Of a stretch of 64,000 nt of DNA, positions 8,796 through 17,590 are shown piece after piece. The translations under genes were made by a program, and so were the position numbers. Every line of letters begins with the position of its first letter. Position 1 is the stretch's first letter. Source of the DNA: Streptomyces antnestii (GTDB taxonomy: Bacteria > Actinomycetota > Actinomycetes > Streptomycetales > Streptomycetaceae). The stretch lies in contig NZ_RZYA01000008.1 in the NCBI RefSeq assembly GCF_004005495.1, forward strand, positions 1 to 64,000. Direction: 5' to 3'. The notes beneath the pieces were generated by a model. It was not told the origin of the DNA and did not search any database. It saw only the letters and a list, made by a program, of their open reading frames with translations.

Positions 8796-9911
8796 GTGAA
8801 GATCGGGATTCCGCGCGAGGTCAAGAACCACGAGTACCGGGTGGCCATCACTCCCGCCGGCGTCAATGAACTGGTCCGGGCCGGACACACGGTCCAGGTC
8901 GAGAAGGACGCCGGCGTCGGCTCGTCCATCACGGACGCCGACTACGTCCGGGCGGGCGCCACGATCCTGCCGACGGCCGACGAGGTCTGGGCGGAGTCGG
9001 CGCTGGTACTGAAGGTGAAGGAGCCCGTCGCGGAGGAGTACCACCGCATGCGCGCCGACCAGACGCTGTTCACCTATCTGCATCTGGCGGCCTCCAGGGA
9101 GTGCACCGACGCGATGCTGGACTCCGGGATCACCGGGGTGGCGTACGAGACCGTGCAGGCTCCCGACGGCTCGCTCCCGCTGCTCTTCCCGATGTCCGAG
9201 GTGGCCGGCCGGCTTGCACCTCAGGCCGGCGCCCACCACCTCACGCGGGCGGCGGGAGGGCGCGGTGTGCTCATGGGAGGTGTCTCCGGTACCCGGCCCG
9301 CCAAGGTCGTCGTGATCGGTGCCGGGGTGTCGGGGATGAACGCGGTGGCCGTGGCGACCGGGATGTGGGCCGACGTGGTCCTGCTCGACAAGAACATCGA
9401 CAAGCTGCGGGCCGCCGACCGGATGTACGGGGGCCGGATCACCACCGTCGCCTCCAACGCGTACGAGGTGGAGTCGGCGGTTCTGGACGCCGATCTCGTC
9501 ATCGGCGCGGTGCTCGTCCCGGGCGCGAGGGCGCCCCGGCTGATCTCCGACGAACTGGTCTCGCGTATGAAGCCGGGGTCGGTGCTCGTCGACATCGCCA
9601 TCGACCAGGGCGGCTGCTTCGAGGACTCCCGGCCGACCACGCACGCCGACCCCGTCTACCGCGTGCACGACTCGGTCTTCTACTGCGTCGCGAACATGCC
9701 GGGCGCGGTGCCGAACACCTCCACCTACGCGCTGACCAACGTCACGCTGCCGTACATCATGAACATCGCGGAGAACGGGATCGCGGCCGCCGCGGCATCG
9801 AACCCCGCCATCTGTCGCGGCGTCAACATCGTGGGCGGCCAGGTCACCTACCGCCCGGTGGCCGAGGCACACGGCCTGAAGTACGCCGACGCCGCACAGG
9901 CGCTGCTCTAG
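8796..9911 (+). CDS. ald: alanine dehydrogenase
   Basis: This NAD-dependent enzyme oxidatively deaminates L-alanine to pyruvate and ammonia. The protein is 371 aa, the usual family length. It opens with KIGIPREVKNHEYRVAITP, has the conserved substrate-region lysines in LVLKVKEP and the His in TYLHLAA, and a Rossmann motif VIGAGVSGMNA. The GTG at 8796 has GAGGGGA about 7 nt upstream; the open frame before it has no ribosome site and is not alanine-dehydrogenase-like. It is followed by tpa, whose transamination consumes pyruvate and makes alanine, so Ald regenerates the amino acceptor and releases ammonium. Confidence 0.95.
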   Translation: MKIGIPREVKNHEYRVAITPAGVNELVRAGHTVQVEKDAGVGSSITDADYVRAGATILPTADEVWAESALVLKVKEPVAEEYHRMRADQTLFTYLHLAASRECTDAMLDSGITGVAYETVQAPDGSLPLLFPMSEVAGRLAPQAGAHHLTRAAGGRGVLMGGVSGTRPAKVVVIGAGVSGMNAVAVATGMWADVVLLDKNIDKLRAADRMYGGRITTVASNAYEVESAVLDADLVIGAVLVPGARAPRLISDELVSRMKPGSVLVDIAIDQGGCFEDSRPTTHADPVYRVHDSVFYCVANMPGAVPNTSTYALTNVTLPYIMNIAENGIAAAAASNPAICRGVNIVGGQVTYRPVAEAHGLKYADAAQALL

Positions 9912-10008
9912 GCGCCCGTCGGGGCACTCACCCCGCCACACCCACGCGAAACAGCCCATCACCGCACACACCCGCCCGGCGGCCGCCGGGCCGGAGGGGA
10001 GACCCGTC

Positions 10009-11379
10009 GTGACCACCGAATCCGCGTTCCGCGCCAGGGCGCAGCGCCATCTGGGTCAGCACTTCACCCGCCAGGACGTCTGGCAGAGCGCCGAGTTGCC
10101 GGTCTTCGTCCGCAGCGAGGGCTGTCACCTGTACGACGAGCAGGGCCGGCGCTTCCTCGACGGCCTCGCCGGACTGTTCTGCGTGAACATGGGACACGGC
10201 CGCGCAGACATCGTGGCGGCCGCCGCCAAGCAGATGGAGACGCTGCCCTACTCCACCAACTGGGGCGCGGCGCACCCGCCGGCCGTCGAGGCGGCGAGCC
10301 TGATCGCGGAACTGACCCCGGGTGACCTGGAGGTCACCTGGTTCGTGAACTCCGGCTCGGAGGCCGTCGAGACGGCGATCAAGTTCGCCCGGCAGTACCA
10401 CCGCAGCCAGGGCCGGCCGGAGCGTACGAAGATCATCAGCCGTGACATGGCCTACCACGGCGTCACCCTGGGCGCGCTGTCCGTCACCGGGCTTCCGAAG
10501 ATCCGCGAGCCGTTCCTGCCGCTGCTCCCCGGCATCAGGCATGTGCCCAACACCCTTGGCCACACCGGCGACTGCGGCCCTGCCGACGAGCTGGAGTGTG
10601 TGCGGGCGATCGAGGCGGCGATCATCGAGGAGGGACCCGAGACCGTCGCCGCCGTCTTCGCCGAGCCGGTGCAGAACGGGCGCGGCGCGCTGGTCCCGCC
10701 GGACGGCTACTGGCGCGAACTGCGCCGCATCTGCGACCGGTACGGGATCCTGCTCGTCGCCGACGAGGTCATCTGTTCCTTCGGGCGGCTCGGCCACTGG
10801 TTCGGCAGCGGCTACTTCGGTGTGGTGCCGGACATGATCACCTTCGCCAAGGGCGCCACGTCCGGCTACGCCCCGCTCGGCGGCATGATCGCCCGCGAGC
10901 CCCTGGTCAGGGAGCTGTACGACTCCCCCGGCGGCGGGACGTTCACCCACGGCGCCACATGGGGCGGCCACCCGGTGTCCACGGCCGTCGCGGTCGCCAA
11001 CATCACCGCGATGCGGGACGAGAAGGTCCTGGACAACGTCAACACGCTCGGGCCCGAACTCCACGCCGGCCTTGAGGAGATCAAGCGGCGCCACCGCGTC
11101 GTCAAGGACGTCCGCGGCATGGGCTTCTTCTACGCGGTCGAACTGACCGCCGACCGGGAGAGCGGACGCGAACTCGGCGCGGAGCAGGCCCAGAAGGTGC
11201 TGCGCGAGGTGCTCCCGCAGGCGTTCAGGAAGACCGGGGTCATCCTGCGCCCCGACGACCGCGGCGCGACGATGCTGATGATCTCGCCGCCGCTGGTCGC
11301 CGACCGGGCGGTGCTCGACGAACTGGTGTCGGCGGTCGATGTGATGATCGGCGATGTCGAGGCGAGCGTCACCGGCTGA
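10009..11379 (+). CDS. tpa: taurine:pyruvate aminotransferase (class III)
   Basis: This 456-aa class III PLP aminotransferase probably transfers the amino group of taurine to pyruvate, giving sulfoacetaldehyde and alanine. The PLP lysine is Lys281 in ITFAKGATSGYAPLGG; the upstream VNSGSEAVETAIKFAR and VADEVICSFGRLG blocks are typical of omega-aminotransferases. The GTG at 10009 has GGAGGGGAG shortly upstream, 97 bp after ald. Sequence alone cannot separate Tpa from beta-alanine or GABA:pyruvate aminotransferases. The specific call relies on ald, xsc, pta and the TauR-like regulator beside it. Confidence 0.82.
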   Translation: MTTESAFRARAQRHLGQHFTRQDVWQSAELPVFVRSEGCHLYDEQGRRFLDGLAGLFCVNMGHGRADIVAAAAKQMETLPYSTNWGAAHPPAVEAASLIAELTPGDLEVTWFVNSGSEAVETAIKFARQYHRSQGRPERTKIISRDMAYHGVTLGALSVTGLPKIREPFLPLLPGIRHVPNTLGHTGDCGPADELECVRAIEAAIIEEGPETVAAVFAEPVQNGRGALVPPDGYWRELRRICDRYGILLVADEVICSFGRLGHWFGSGYFGVVPDMITFAKGATSGYAPLGGMIAREPLVRELYDSPGGGTFTHGATWGGHPVSTAVAVANITAMRDEKVLDNVNTLGPELHAGLEEIKRRHRVVKDVRGMGFFYAVELTADRESGRELGAEQAQKVLREVLPQAFRKTGVILRPDDRGATMLMISPPLVADRAVLDELVSAVDVMIGDVEASVTG

Positions 11380-11414
11380 CGGGAGCCGGTACGGGGACGG
11401 CGGCCGAACGCCGG

Positions 11415-11450
11415 TGTGGGGAGGGGAAGCGCATCACCCCCTCCCCCACA
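11415..11450. terminator. probable terminator after tpa
   Basis: TGTGGGGAGGGG (11415-11426) pairs with CCCCTCCCCCACA (11438-11450) apart from a one-base bulge. The hairpin lies 35 nt after the tpa stop and should end the ald-tpa transcript. Confidence 0.6.
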
Positions 11451-11700
11451 TCGGCGACCCCGCGCGAGGCCGCCTATGCATTTGTCACCGCCCAAAAGCG
11501 CAATTCCTCCACCCTCCCTCATCGATTGATACAGGGTGTCAATTCCCATGGAACGGACGGGAGATGTGGGCCCTGAACCCTGGTACCCGGCCAATGTCCC
11601 GCCCTGGTTCTTCCTCACCCATTCACCTTTCGGCCACCATTTCGGGCACTGCCGGTTTCCCGACGGCAGTTCCACGCATTTCCCGAAACAGGGGGTCCCT
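11451..11700. promoter_or_regulatory. leader of the APC permease gene
   Basis: This sequence has relatively low GC for the window and likely holds the permease promoter. It contains an imperfect 7-3-7 inverted repeat, TTGATAC-AGG-GTGTCAA, at 11526-11542 (6 of 7 pairs), a candidate operator. An in-frame ATG occurs at 11548, but the peptide it would add is not permease-like. Confidence 0.35.
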
Positions 11701-13164
11701 GTGGCAGAGAAGAACGAGTCCGGCGAGAACGCGCGCGAAACAACCGGAGGGGCCGGACTCCGGAGCGAACTCAAACAGCGGCACATGACACTGATCGCCC
11801 TGGGCGGGGTGATCGGAGCCGGGCTCTTCGTCGGCAGTGGAGTGGTGATCGACGAGACCGGCCCGGCCGCGATCATCTCGTTCCTGCTGGCCGGCGGGCT
11901 CGTCGTCCTCGTCATGCGGATGCTGGGCGAAATGGCGGTGGCCCGCCCCGAGGTCGGCTCCTTCTACGCGTACGCCCGGCTCGCCCTGGGCAACTGGGGC
12001 GGCTTCACGATCGGCTGGCTCTACTGGTACTTCTGGGTCAACGTGGTCGCCCTCGAAGCGGTGGCGGGCGCCAGCCAGATCCACGCCTGGCTCCCCGGGA
12101 TACCGCTGTGGGTGGTCAGCCTCTGCCTGATGGTTCTGCTCACCGGCGTGAACATGTTCTCGGTGCGCTCGTTCGGCGAGTTCGAGTACTGGTTCTCCTC
12201 GATCAAGGTCGCGGCCATCACGGTCTTCCTCGTCGTGGGCCTCGTCTTCGTCCTCGGCCTGTGGCCCGGCGCCCACGCCGATGTCAGCAATCTGACGCAG
12301 CATCACGGATTCGCCCCGCACGGCATCGGCGCGGTACTCACCGCCGTCATTCCCGCGGTCGGTTTCTTCACCGGTGCCGAGATCGCCGCCCTGGCCGCGG
12401 CCGAGTCCAAGAACCCCCGGCGCAACGTGGCCAGGGCCACCCGCTCCGTCGTCCTGCGCGTGCTGCTGTTCTACGTCGGCTCGATCTTCCTCGTCATCGC
12501 GATCGTGCCGTGGAACGATCCGTCGGTGGCGCAGGGGCCGTACGTCGCGACGCTGCAGCGCATGGGGATCTCCGGCGCCGGCACCCTCATGCGGGTGCTG
12601 ATCCTGGTCGCGGTGCTGTCCTCGCTCAACGCCGGTCTCTACAGCGCCTCCCGGATCGTGTTCGCGCTGACCCGGAACAACGACGCGCCGCGCGGCCTGA
12701 CCAAGCTCAGCGGGCGGGGCGTGCCGAGGCGCGCGATCCTGCTCGCGACCGTGCTCGGCTATGTGTCGGTGATCATCGCGTATGTCTCGCCGGACGCCGT
12801 GTTCTCCTTCATCGTCCACTCCTACGGCGCGGTCGCGCTCTTCGTCTATCTGCTGGTCGCTCTCTCCCAGGTGCGGTTGCGGCGGCGCCTCGAGCGGGAG
12901 GATCCGGGGGCACTCACGCTGAAGATGTGGTGCTTCCCGTATCTGAGCTGGTTCACGATCGCCGCGATGACCGCGGTGATCCTCGCGATGGTGGTCCTGC
13001 CGTCCACGCGCTCCGACTTCGCCGCCAGCATCCTGACACTCGCGGTGGTCCTGGGGGCGTACGGGATCCGCGCGTATCGCGGCCGGTGCCGGGTGCGTGC
13101 CACCACCCCCGCGGTGGGCCTCGCTCCGGTCCGGGAGCGGGAGCCCGAGCCACGCCGCTCGTGA
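11701..13164 (+). CDS. APC-family amino acid permease (GABA permease type)
   Basis: This 487-aa integral membrane protein has about 12 hydrophobic segments and the amino acid/polyamine/organocation signature near the N-terminus: LKQRHMTLIALGGVIGAGLF at about residues 25-44, then GPAAIISF and ARPEVGSFYAYAR. The Lys/Arg rich tail follows the last segment. The GTG at 11701 is chosen because AGGGGG lies 5 nt upstream and because the APC motif then falls at its usual distance from the start. It resembles the GabP/AnsP/ProY branch. Lying next to the taurine genes, it may import taurine or another omega-amino acid, but its substrate cannot be read from sequence. Confidence 0.85.
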   Translation: MAEKNESGENARETTGGAGLRSELKQRHMTLIALGGVIGAGLFVGSGVVIDETGPAAIISFLLAGGLVVLVMRMLGEMAVARPEVGSFYAYARLALGNWGGFTIGWLYWYFWVNVVALEAVAGASQIHAWLPGIPLWVVSLCLMVLLTGVNMFSVRSFGEFEYWFSSIKVAAITVFLVVGLVFVLGLWPGAHADVSNLTQHHGFAPHGIGAVLTAVIPAVGFFTGAEIAALAAAESKNPRRNVARATRSVVLRVLLFYVGSIFLVIAIVPWNDPSVAQGPYVATLQRMGISGAGTLMRVLILVAVLSSLNAGLYSASRIVFALTRNNDAPRGLTKLSGRGVPRRAILLATVLGYVSVIIAYVSPDAVFSFIVHSYGAVALFVYLLVALSQVRLRRRLEREDPGALTLKMWCFPYLSWFTIAAMTAVILAMVVLPSTRSDFAASILTLAVVLGAYGIRAYRGRCRVRATTPAVGLAPVREREPEPRRS

Positions 13165-13185
13165 CGGCAGCCGGCGGTACGTACG

Positions 13186-13875
13186 TCAGGACACGGTCCG
13201 ATAGCGGTGTTCGGGGCGGCCCGTCGCGCCGTAGCGGAGTTCGAGGCGGACCACGCCCTCCCGTACGAGGTAGGAGAGATAGCGCTGGGCCGTGGCGCGG
13301 GAGACGCCGGTGAGTTCGGCGGCCTCGGCCGCCGACAGGTCGCGTCGGGCGGTACGGACCGCCTCGTGGACAAGGGCGAGGGTCGGCGCGGAGTGGCCCT
13401 TGGCCGGGATCGTCGGGAGCGGGGTGGGCCGGGTGACGCTGAACAGGGCGTCCACGTCGGCCTGGTCGGTCTCCGCCTTCGGGCCCAGGGCGTCCACCCT
13501 GTGCTGGAGTGCGCGGTAGGCGGTGAGCCGCTCGGCGAGGGCGGCGGCGCCGAAGGGCTTGACGAGGTATCCCACCGCTCCGAGTTTCATCGCGGTCCGT
13601 ACCGAGGTGATGTCCCGGTCCGCCGTGATCATGATGGCGTCGGGCCGGGTGCCTCCCTCGTCCCTGGTCAGCCGGCGCAGCACGTCGAGGCCGCTCCCGT
13701 CGGGCAGGAAGATGTCGAGCAGCAGCAGGTCCGGCTTGAGCCGGCGTACGGCGTCGAGCGCCTCGGCCACGTTCGCCGCCTGGCCGACGACCTCGAAGCC
13801 CTCGACTCCGGCCACGAAGGAGCAGTGGAGCCCGCTGACCCGGAAGTCGTCGTCCACGACCAGGATCCCGATCAC
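13186..13875 (-). CDS. CitB/DcuR-type response regulator
   Basis: This 229-aa regulator has an N-terminal receiver domain with the acidic pocket VVDDD (residues 7-10), phospho-acceptor Asp54 in LLLLDIFLPDGS and the switch lysine in GYLVKPFG. A linker leads to a C-terminal HTH (LSAAEAAELTGVSRATAQRY) of the CitB/DpiA family. Its start codon overlaps the stop of the upstream histidine kinase by 4 bp, so both are co-translated. It runs convergently to the permease and, with the kinase, away from the ABC transporter at 15800. The target is probably that divergent ABC operon. Confidence 0.92.
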   Translation of the reverse strand: MIGILVVDDDFRVSGLHCSFVAGVEGFEVVGQAANVAEALDAVRRLKPDLLLLDIFLPDGSGLDVLRRLTRDEGGTRPDAIMITADRDITSVRTAMKLGAVGYLVKPFGAAALAERLTAYRALQHRVDALGPKAETDQADVDALFSVTRPTPLPTIPAKGHSAPTLALVHEAVRTARRDLSAAEAAELTGVSRATAQRYLSYLVREGVVRLELRYGATGRPEHRYRTVS

Positions 13876-15563
13876 CAGCTCTCACCTCCGTCGGCCGCTG
13901 CCGTGGCGCCGGTCGGCACCGGAAATCCGGCCGTGAACAGGGCGCCTCGCGGAGCGGGGGCGGTGTCCGGCACCGGCAGGGTCACGGTGAAGACCGCGCC
14001 GGGCCCTTCACTGACCGTGATGGTTCCACTGTGCCGCTGCACCAGGCGGTGGACAAGGGCGAGACCCAGGCCACGGCGGGCGGTGCCGCGGTCCGGCCGG
14101 GTCGACCAGCCGTCCTCGAAGATCGACTCGTGAGCGCCGCGCGGGATGCCCGGACCGGTGTCGGCCACACTCACCCTCACCTCCGTGGCGGCCTCGACGA
14201 CGGAGAGCCGCACCTCGCGGCCGCCCGCCGGGGCCGGTCCGCCGACCGCCGCGTCGACCGCGTTCTCCAGCAGATTGCCGACGATGGTCAGCAGCCGGTG
14301 CAGATGCGGCGGCTGCTCGCCGAGTGTGGAGTCGTCACCGAGCACGAGCCGCACACCGCGCTCCGCGGCGACCGTCGTCTTCGCCACGAGGAGCCCCACC
14401 ATCAGCGCGTTGCCGATCCGCTCGCGCACGGACTCGGCCAGCGCCTGATCCTCGCCGGCCAGCTCGACCGCGTACTCGTACGCGGATTCGTACTCGCCGA
14501 CCTCGAGGAGTCCGGCCAGGATGTGCATCCGGTTGGTGAACTCGTGCTGCTGGGCCCGCAGCGCGTCGGTCAGCCCGCGCACGGAATCCAACTCCCGGAG
14601 CAGTCCGACCAGTTCGGTGCGGTCGCGGACGGTGACGACCGCGCCGAGGGCGCGGCCGCGCAACGTCACCGGCATCCGGTTGACGGCCAGGCAGTGGTCG
14701 TCGGTGAGGACCGCGATGTCCGACCCGGTGAGTGTGCCGTCCAGCGCCCTGAGCAGCCGCCCGTCGGGCAGGATCTCGTCCAGTCGCCTGCCCAGTGCCG
14801 TACCCAGACCGAGCAGGTGGCGGGCCTCGTCGTTGACGACGGTGACCCGGCCCTCGGGGTCGAAGGCGACCACGCCCTCCCGGATGCCGTGCAGCATCGC
14901 CTCGCGGTCCTGCAGCAGACCGGCGATCTCCTCCAGCTCAAGCCCGAACGTCGTCCGCTTCAGGCGCCTGGCCAGCAGGAACGCGGCCGCCGAACCGAGC
15001 GCGGTGGTGATCGCGGCGTACAGGGCGAAGGTGGGCAGCTCCCGCCACAGCTCGCCGAGCACGTCGTGTTCCGGGATGCCGGCCGACACTTCGCCGACCA
15101 GCGTGCCGGTGGGCCCGTACAGCGGGGCCTTGCCGTTGGCGGACCGCCCGGTCGCGCCCTGGTCGGAGCCGACATGAGGCTGGCCGTCAAGGACCACGAT
15201 CGGATCGCCCACCGGGTCGCCGATCAGCTCCGGGCTCGGGTGCGAGTGGCGGATGCCGTGCAGGTCGATCACGACCACGTACGACGCCCCCGACGCCTTC
15301 CGGATCCGCTCGGCGACGGTCTGCACGATGCCGCGGCCACCGCCGTGCGCCATGGCCTGCCGGATCTGCGGCTCGGCGGCCGCGGTCTGCGCGATGGCCA
15401 GCGCCCGCTGCTCGTAGGTGCGGTCGATCTCGTCCCGCTGGGCGAACGCGAACAGTACGAAGCCGATGGCTCCGGTCAGAGACAGGATGACCAGCTGGTT
15501 GGCCAGGATCCGCGCGGAGAGCCTCCCCTTCCCGCCGCGGCCGATCCGTATACGGAGGGGCAT
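13872..15563 (-). CDS. CitA/DcuS-type sensor histidine kinase
   Basis: This 563-aa membrane kinase has an N-terminal transmembrane helix (about residues 21-41), an extracytoplasmic PAS-like sensor of the CitA type, a second transmembrane helix (about 175-200), a cytoplasmic PAS domain and a kinase core. The phospho-acceptor is His340 in QQHEFTNRMH, the form typical of CitA/DcuS kinases. The N box is NLLENAVDA and the G boxes are ADTGPGIP and RRGLGLALV. The ATG at 15563 has GAAGG upstream. CitA-family sensors bind small carboxylates such as citrate or C4-dicarboxylates, so the ABC system at 15800 may be switched on by a small carboxylate; the ligand is not identified. Confidence 0.92.
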   Translation of the reverse strand: MPLRIRIGRGGKGRLSARILANQLVILSLTGAIGFVLFAFAQRDEIDRTYEQRALAIAQTAAAEPQIRQAMAHGGGRGIVQTVAERIRKASGASYVVVIDLHGIRHSHPSPELIGDPVGDPIVVLDGQPHVGSDQGATGRSANGKAPLYGPTGTLVGEVSAGIPEHDVLGELWRELPTFALYAAITTALGSAAAFLLARRLKRTTFGLELEEIAGLLQDREAMLHGIREGVVAFDPEGRVTVVNDEARHLLGLGTALGRRLDEILPDGRLLRALDGTLTGSDIAVLTDDHCLAVNRMPVTLRGRALGAVVTVRDRTELVGLLRELDSVRGLTDALRAQQHEFTNRMHILAGLLEVGEYESAYEYAVELAGEDQALAESVRERIGNALMVGLLVAKTTVAAERGVRLVLGDDSTLGEQPPHLHRLLTIVGNLLENAVDAAVGGPAPAGGREVRLSVVEAATEVRVSVADTGPGIPRGAHESIFEDGWSTRPDRGTARRGLGLALVHRLVQRHSGTITVSEGPGAVFTVTLPVPDTAPAPRGALFTAGFPVPTGATAAADGGESW

Positions 15564-15799
15564 CACAGGTGCCTTCGCCCTTGTCGTGCAGCCGGGCCCA
15601 GCCCCTTCGCCGTGACCCGTGGTGGCGTGATTGTGCCCCACCGGGGACGCGCTGCCCACCCCTCGTCCGCTGAGCAGAACGTTCAAAACCCGGGATAACA
15701 CGGCTAACGCGAGATACGTCTGAAACAGCGACGTAACGCGCGGCGGCCTCTAGCGTCTGCCTTCCTCCACCCCCGAGGTCAGGAAGGAGACGGCCTCAG
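15564..15799. promoter_or_regulatory. divergent promoter region kinase / ABC transporter
   Basis: This 236-bp gap should contain the promoters of the two-component operon (leftward) and the ABC operon (rightward). The segment at 15690-15750 is less GC-rich and is the best promoter candidate. I see no clear palindrome and no small gene. Confidence 0.35.
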
Positions 15800-16660
15800 A
15801 TGACTTCGCGAAACAATGTCGCGTCGAGTCCGGTCGCCGAGAAGAGCGGGCAGGACAGCGCACGAGTCGAGATTTCCGGGCTCACCAAACGATTTCTGAC
15901 TCCCGCCGGCGAGGTGTTCACCGCACTGCAGGACGTCTCGTTCACCGTGGAGCCGGGCCAGTTCTGCGCGGTCGTGGGCCCGACGGGCTGCGGCAAGTCG
16001 ACGACCCTGAGCATGGTCTCCGGGCTCGACCGGCCCAGCGAGGGCTCGGTCAAGGTCGGCGGCCGTGAGGTGGACGGCGTCGCCGACGGCGTCAGCTTCA
16101 TGTTCCAGACCGACGCGCTGCTGCCCTGGAAGACCGTCCTCGGCAATGTGCTGATGGGCCCCGTCTTCCGCGGCGTCCCCAAGCAGAAGGCTCAGGCCTC
16201 GGCGCACGACTGGCTGCGCCGGGTGGGCCTGTCCGGGTTCGAGGACCGCTACCCTCACCAGCTCTCCGGCGGTATGCGCAAGCGCGTGGCGATGGCCGCG
16301 GCGCTGATCAACGAACCCCGGATCCTGATCATGGACGAGCCGTTCGGCGCTCTGGACGTCCAGACCAAGGCCATCATGTCGACTGAGCTGCTGGGCCTGT
16401 GGGAGCAGATCCGTCCGTCGGTCATCTTCATCACCCACGACCTCGACGAGGCCGTGGCGCTCGCCGACCGGGTCGTCGTCATGACGTCCAGCCCGGGTTC
16501 GGTCAAGGCGGTCTTCGACATCGATCTGCCGCGCCCGCGCGGCGCGGTCCAGGAGATCCGCTTCCAGCCCCGCTTCATCGAGCTTCAGCACCAGATCTGG
16601 GAAACGCTGCGCGAGGAGGTGGAGCGCGCCTACGCACGCACCGCAGGAGGTCAGACATGA
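15800..16660 (+). CDS. NitT/TauT-family ABC transporter ATP-binding protein
   Basis: This 286-aa ATPase belongs to the nitrate/sulfonate/taurine importer family (SsuB/TauB type). Walker A is GPTGCGKST (60-68), the signature LSGGMRKR starts at residue 155, and Walker B is ILIMDEP (175-181), followed by FGALDVQTK and the H-loop FITHDLDEA. The following permease starts within its stop codon, so ATPase, permease and binding protein form one operon. The substrate is probably a small anion or nitrogen compound. The nearby taurine genes suggest sulfonate, while the CitAB-type sensor next door suggests a carboxylate. Confidence 0.9.
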   Translation: MTSRNNVASSPVAEKSGQDSARVEISGLTKRFLTPAGEVFTALQDVSFTVEPGQFCAVVGPTGCGKSTTLSMVSGLDRPSEGSVKVGGREVDGVADGVSFMFQTDALLPWKTVLGNVLMGPVFRGVPKQKAQASAHDWLRRVGLSGFEDRYPHQLSGGMRKRVAMAAALINEPRILIMDEPFGALDVQTKAIMSTELLGLWEQIRPSVIFITHDLDEAVALADRVVVMTSSPGSVKAVFDIDLPRPRGAVQEIRFQPRFIELQHQIWETLREEVERAYARTAGGQT

Positions 16661-17535
16661 GCACGACGTCCACTGTTTCCCCCGCTCTGGTCGGGGACGG
16701 CGCACAGGTCTCGGCGGCGGCCGCCGCCAGGCGCGCCGGCCGGCGGCGCATCGCGCTGGTGTGGGCGGGCCGCATCGGCCTCGCGGCCGTCGTCATCGGC
16801 GGCTGGCAGGCGTTCACCACCTGGGGGATCGTCGACCCGTTCTTCTTCGGGCAGCCGTCCGGCATCGCCCAGCGGCTGGTCGACCTCCTGCAGAAGGGCA
16901 CCGAGTTCGGATCCTTCTACGCGAACGTGTGGACCACGATCCAGGAGGCGCTCGCCGGCTTCGCCCTCGGGGCCGCCACCGGAGTGGTCTTCGGCGTCGC
17001 GCTCGGCCAGAGCCGCTACCTCTCGGACGTGCTCGGTCCCTACATCAAGATGGTCAACGCGATCCCGCGTATCGTCCTCGGCTCGATCTTCATCGTCGCG
17101 TTCGGCATCGGGGTCCTGCCCAAGATCCTGCTCGCCGCGGTGCTGGTGTTCTTCATCGTCTTCTTCAACGCCTTCCAGGGCGTCCGTGAGGTCGACCGCA
17201 ACATCCTCGCCAACGCCAAGGTGCTCGGCGCCTCGCAGCTGCAGATCATCCGGCACGTCATCGTGCCCTCCGCGCTCACCTGGATCATCGCCAGCCTGCA
17301 CAGCGCCTTCGGCTTCGCCATCGTCGGCGCGCTCGTCGGTGAGGTGCTTGGTGCGCAGAGCGGCCTCGGCCTGGTGATCAAGACCGCGCAGAACCAGTTC
17401 GACCCCAACGGTGTGTTCGCGACGATGCTCGTCATCTCGGTGATCGTGCTCGGCGCCGAGTGGCTGATCGGCAAGCTCGAACACCGGCTGCTGTCCTGGC
17501 GCCCGCCGGCGCCGACCGAGGCCAACTCCCTCTGA
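16657..17535 (+). CDS. NitT/TauT-family ABC transporter permease
   Basis: This 292-aa integral membrane protein has about six hydrophobic segments and the EAA-type loop ILANAKVLGASQLQIIRHV that contacts the ATPase. The ATG at 16657 has GCAGGAGG upstream and overlaps the ATPase stop by 4 bp. It follows the SsuC/TauC pattern: PFFFGQPSGIAQRL near the N-terminus and IPRIVLGSIFIVAFGIG before the EAA loop. It should pair with the ATPase at 15800 and the lipoprotein at 17591. Confidence 0.9.
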   Translation: MSTTSTVSPALVGDGAQVSAAAAARRAGRRRIALVWAGRIGLAAVVIGGWQAFTTWGIVDPFFFGQPSGIAQRLVDLLQKGTEFGSFYANVWTTIQEALAGFALGAATGVVFGVALGQSRYLSDVLGPYIKMVNAIPRIVLGSIFIVAFGIGVLPKILLAAVLVFFIVFFNAFQGVREVDRNILANAKVLGASQLQIIRHVIVPSALTWIIASLHSAFGFAIVGALVGEVLGAQSGLGLVIKTAQNQFDPNGVFATMLVISVIVLGAEWLIGKLEHRLLSWRPPAPTEANSL

Positions 17536-17590
17536 AACAGCCCCCTCTCCCCTCCGCACGCCCCACCCCAGTAAAGGAATGTGGTTCGCC

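Noticed and set aside
7014..10016. A 1000-codon leftward open frame
   Set aside because: Only the part from 8474 down encodes a recognisable protein (MocR type). The rest is the antisense of ald, open because of high GC.
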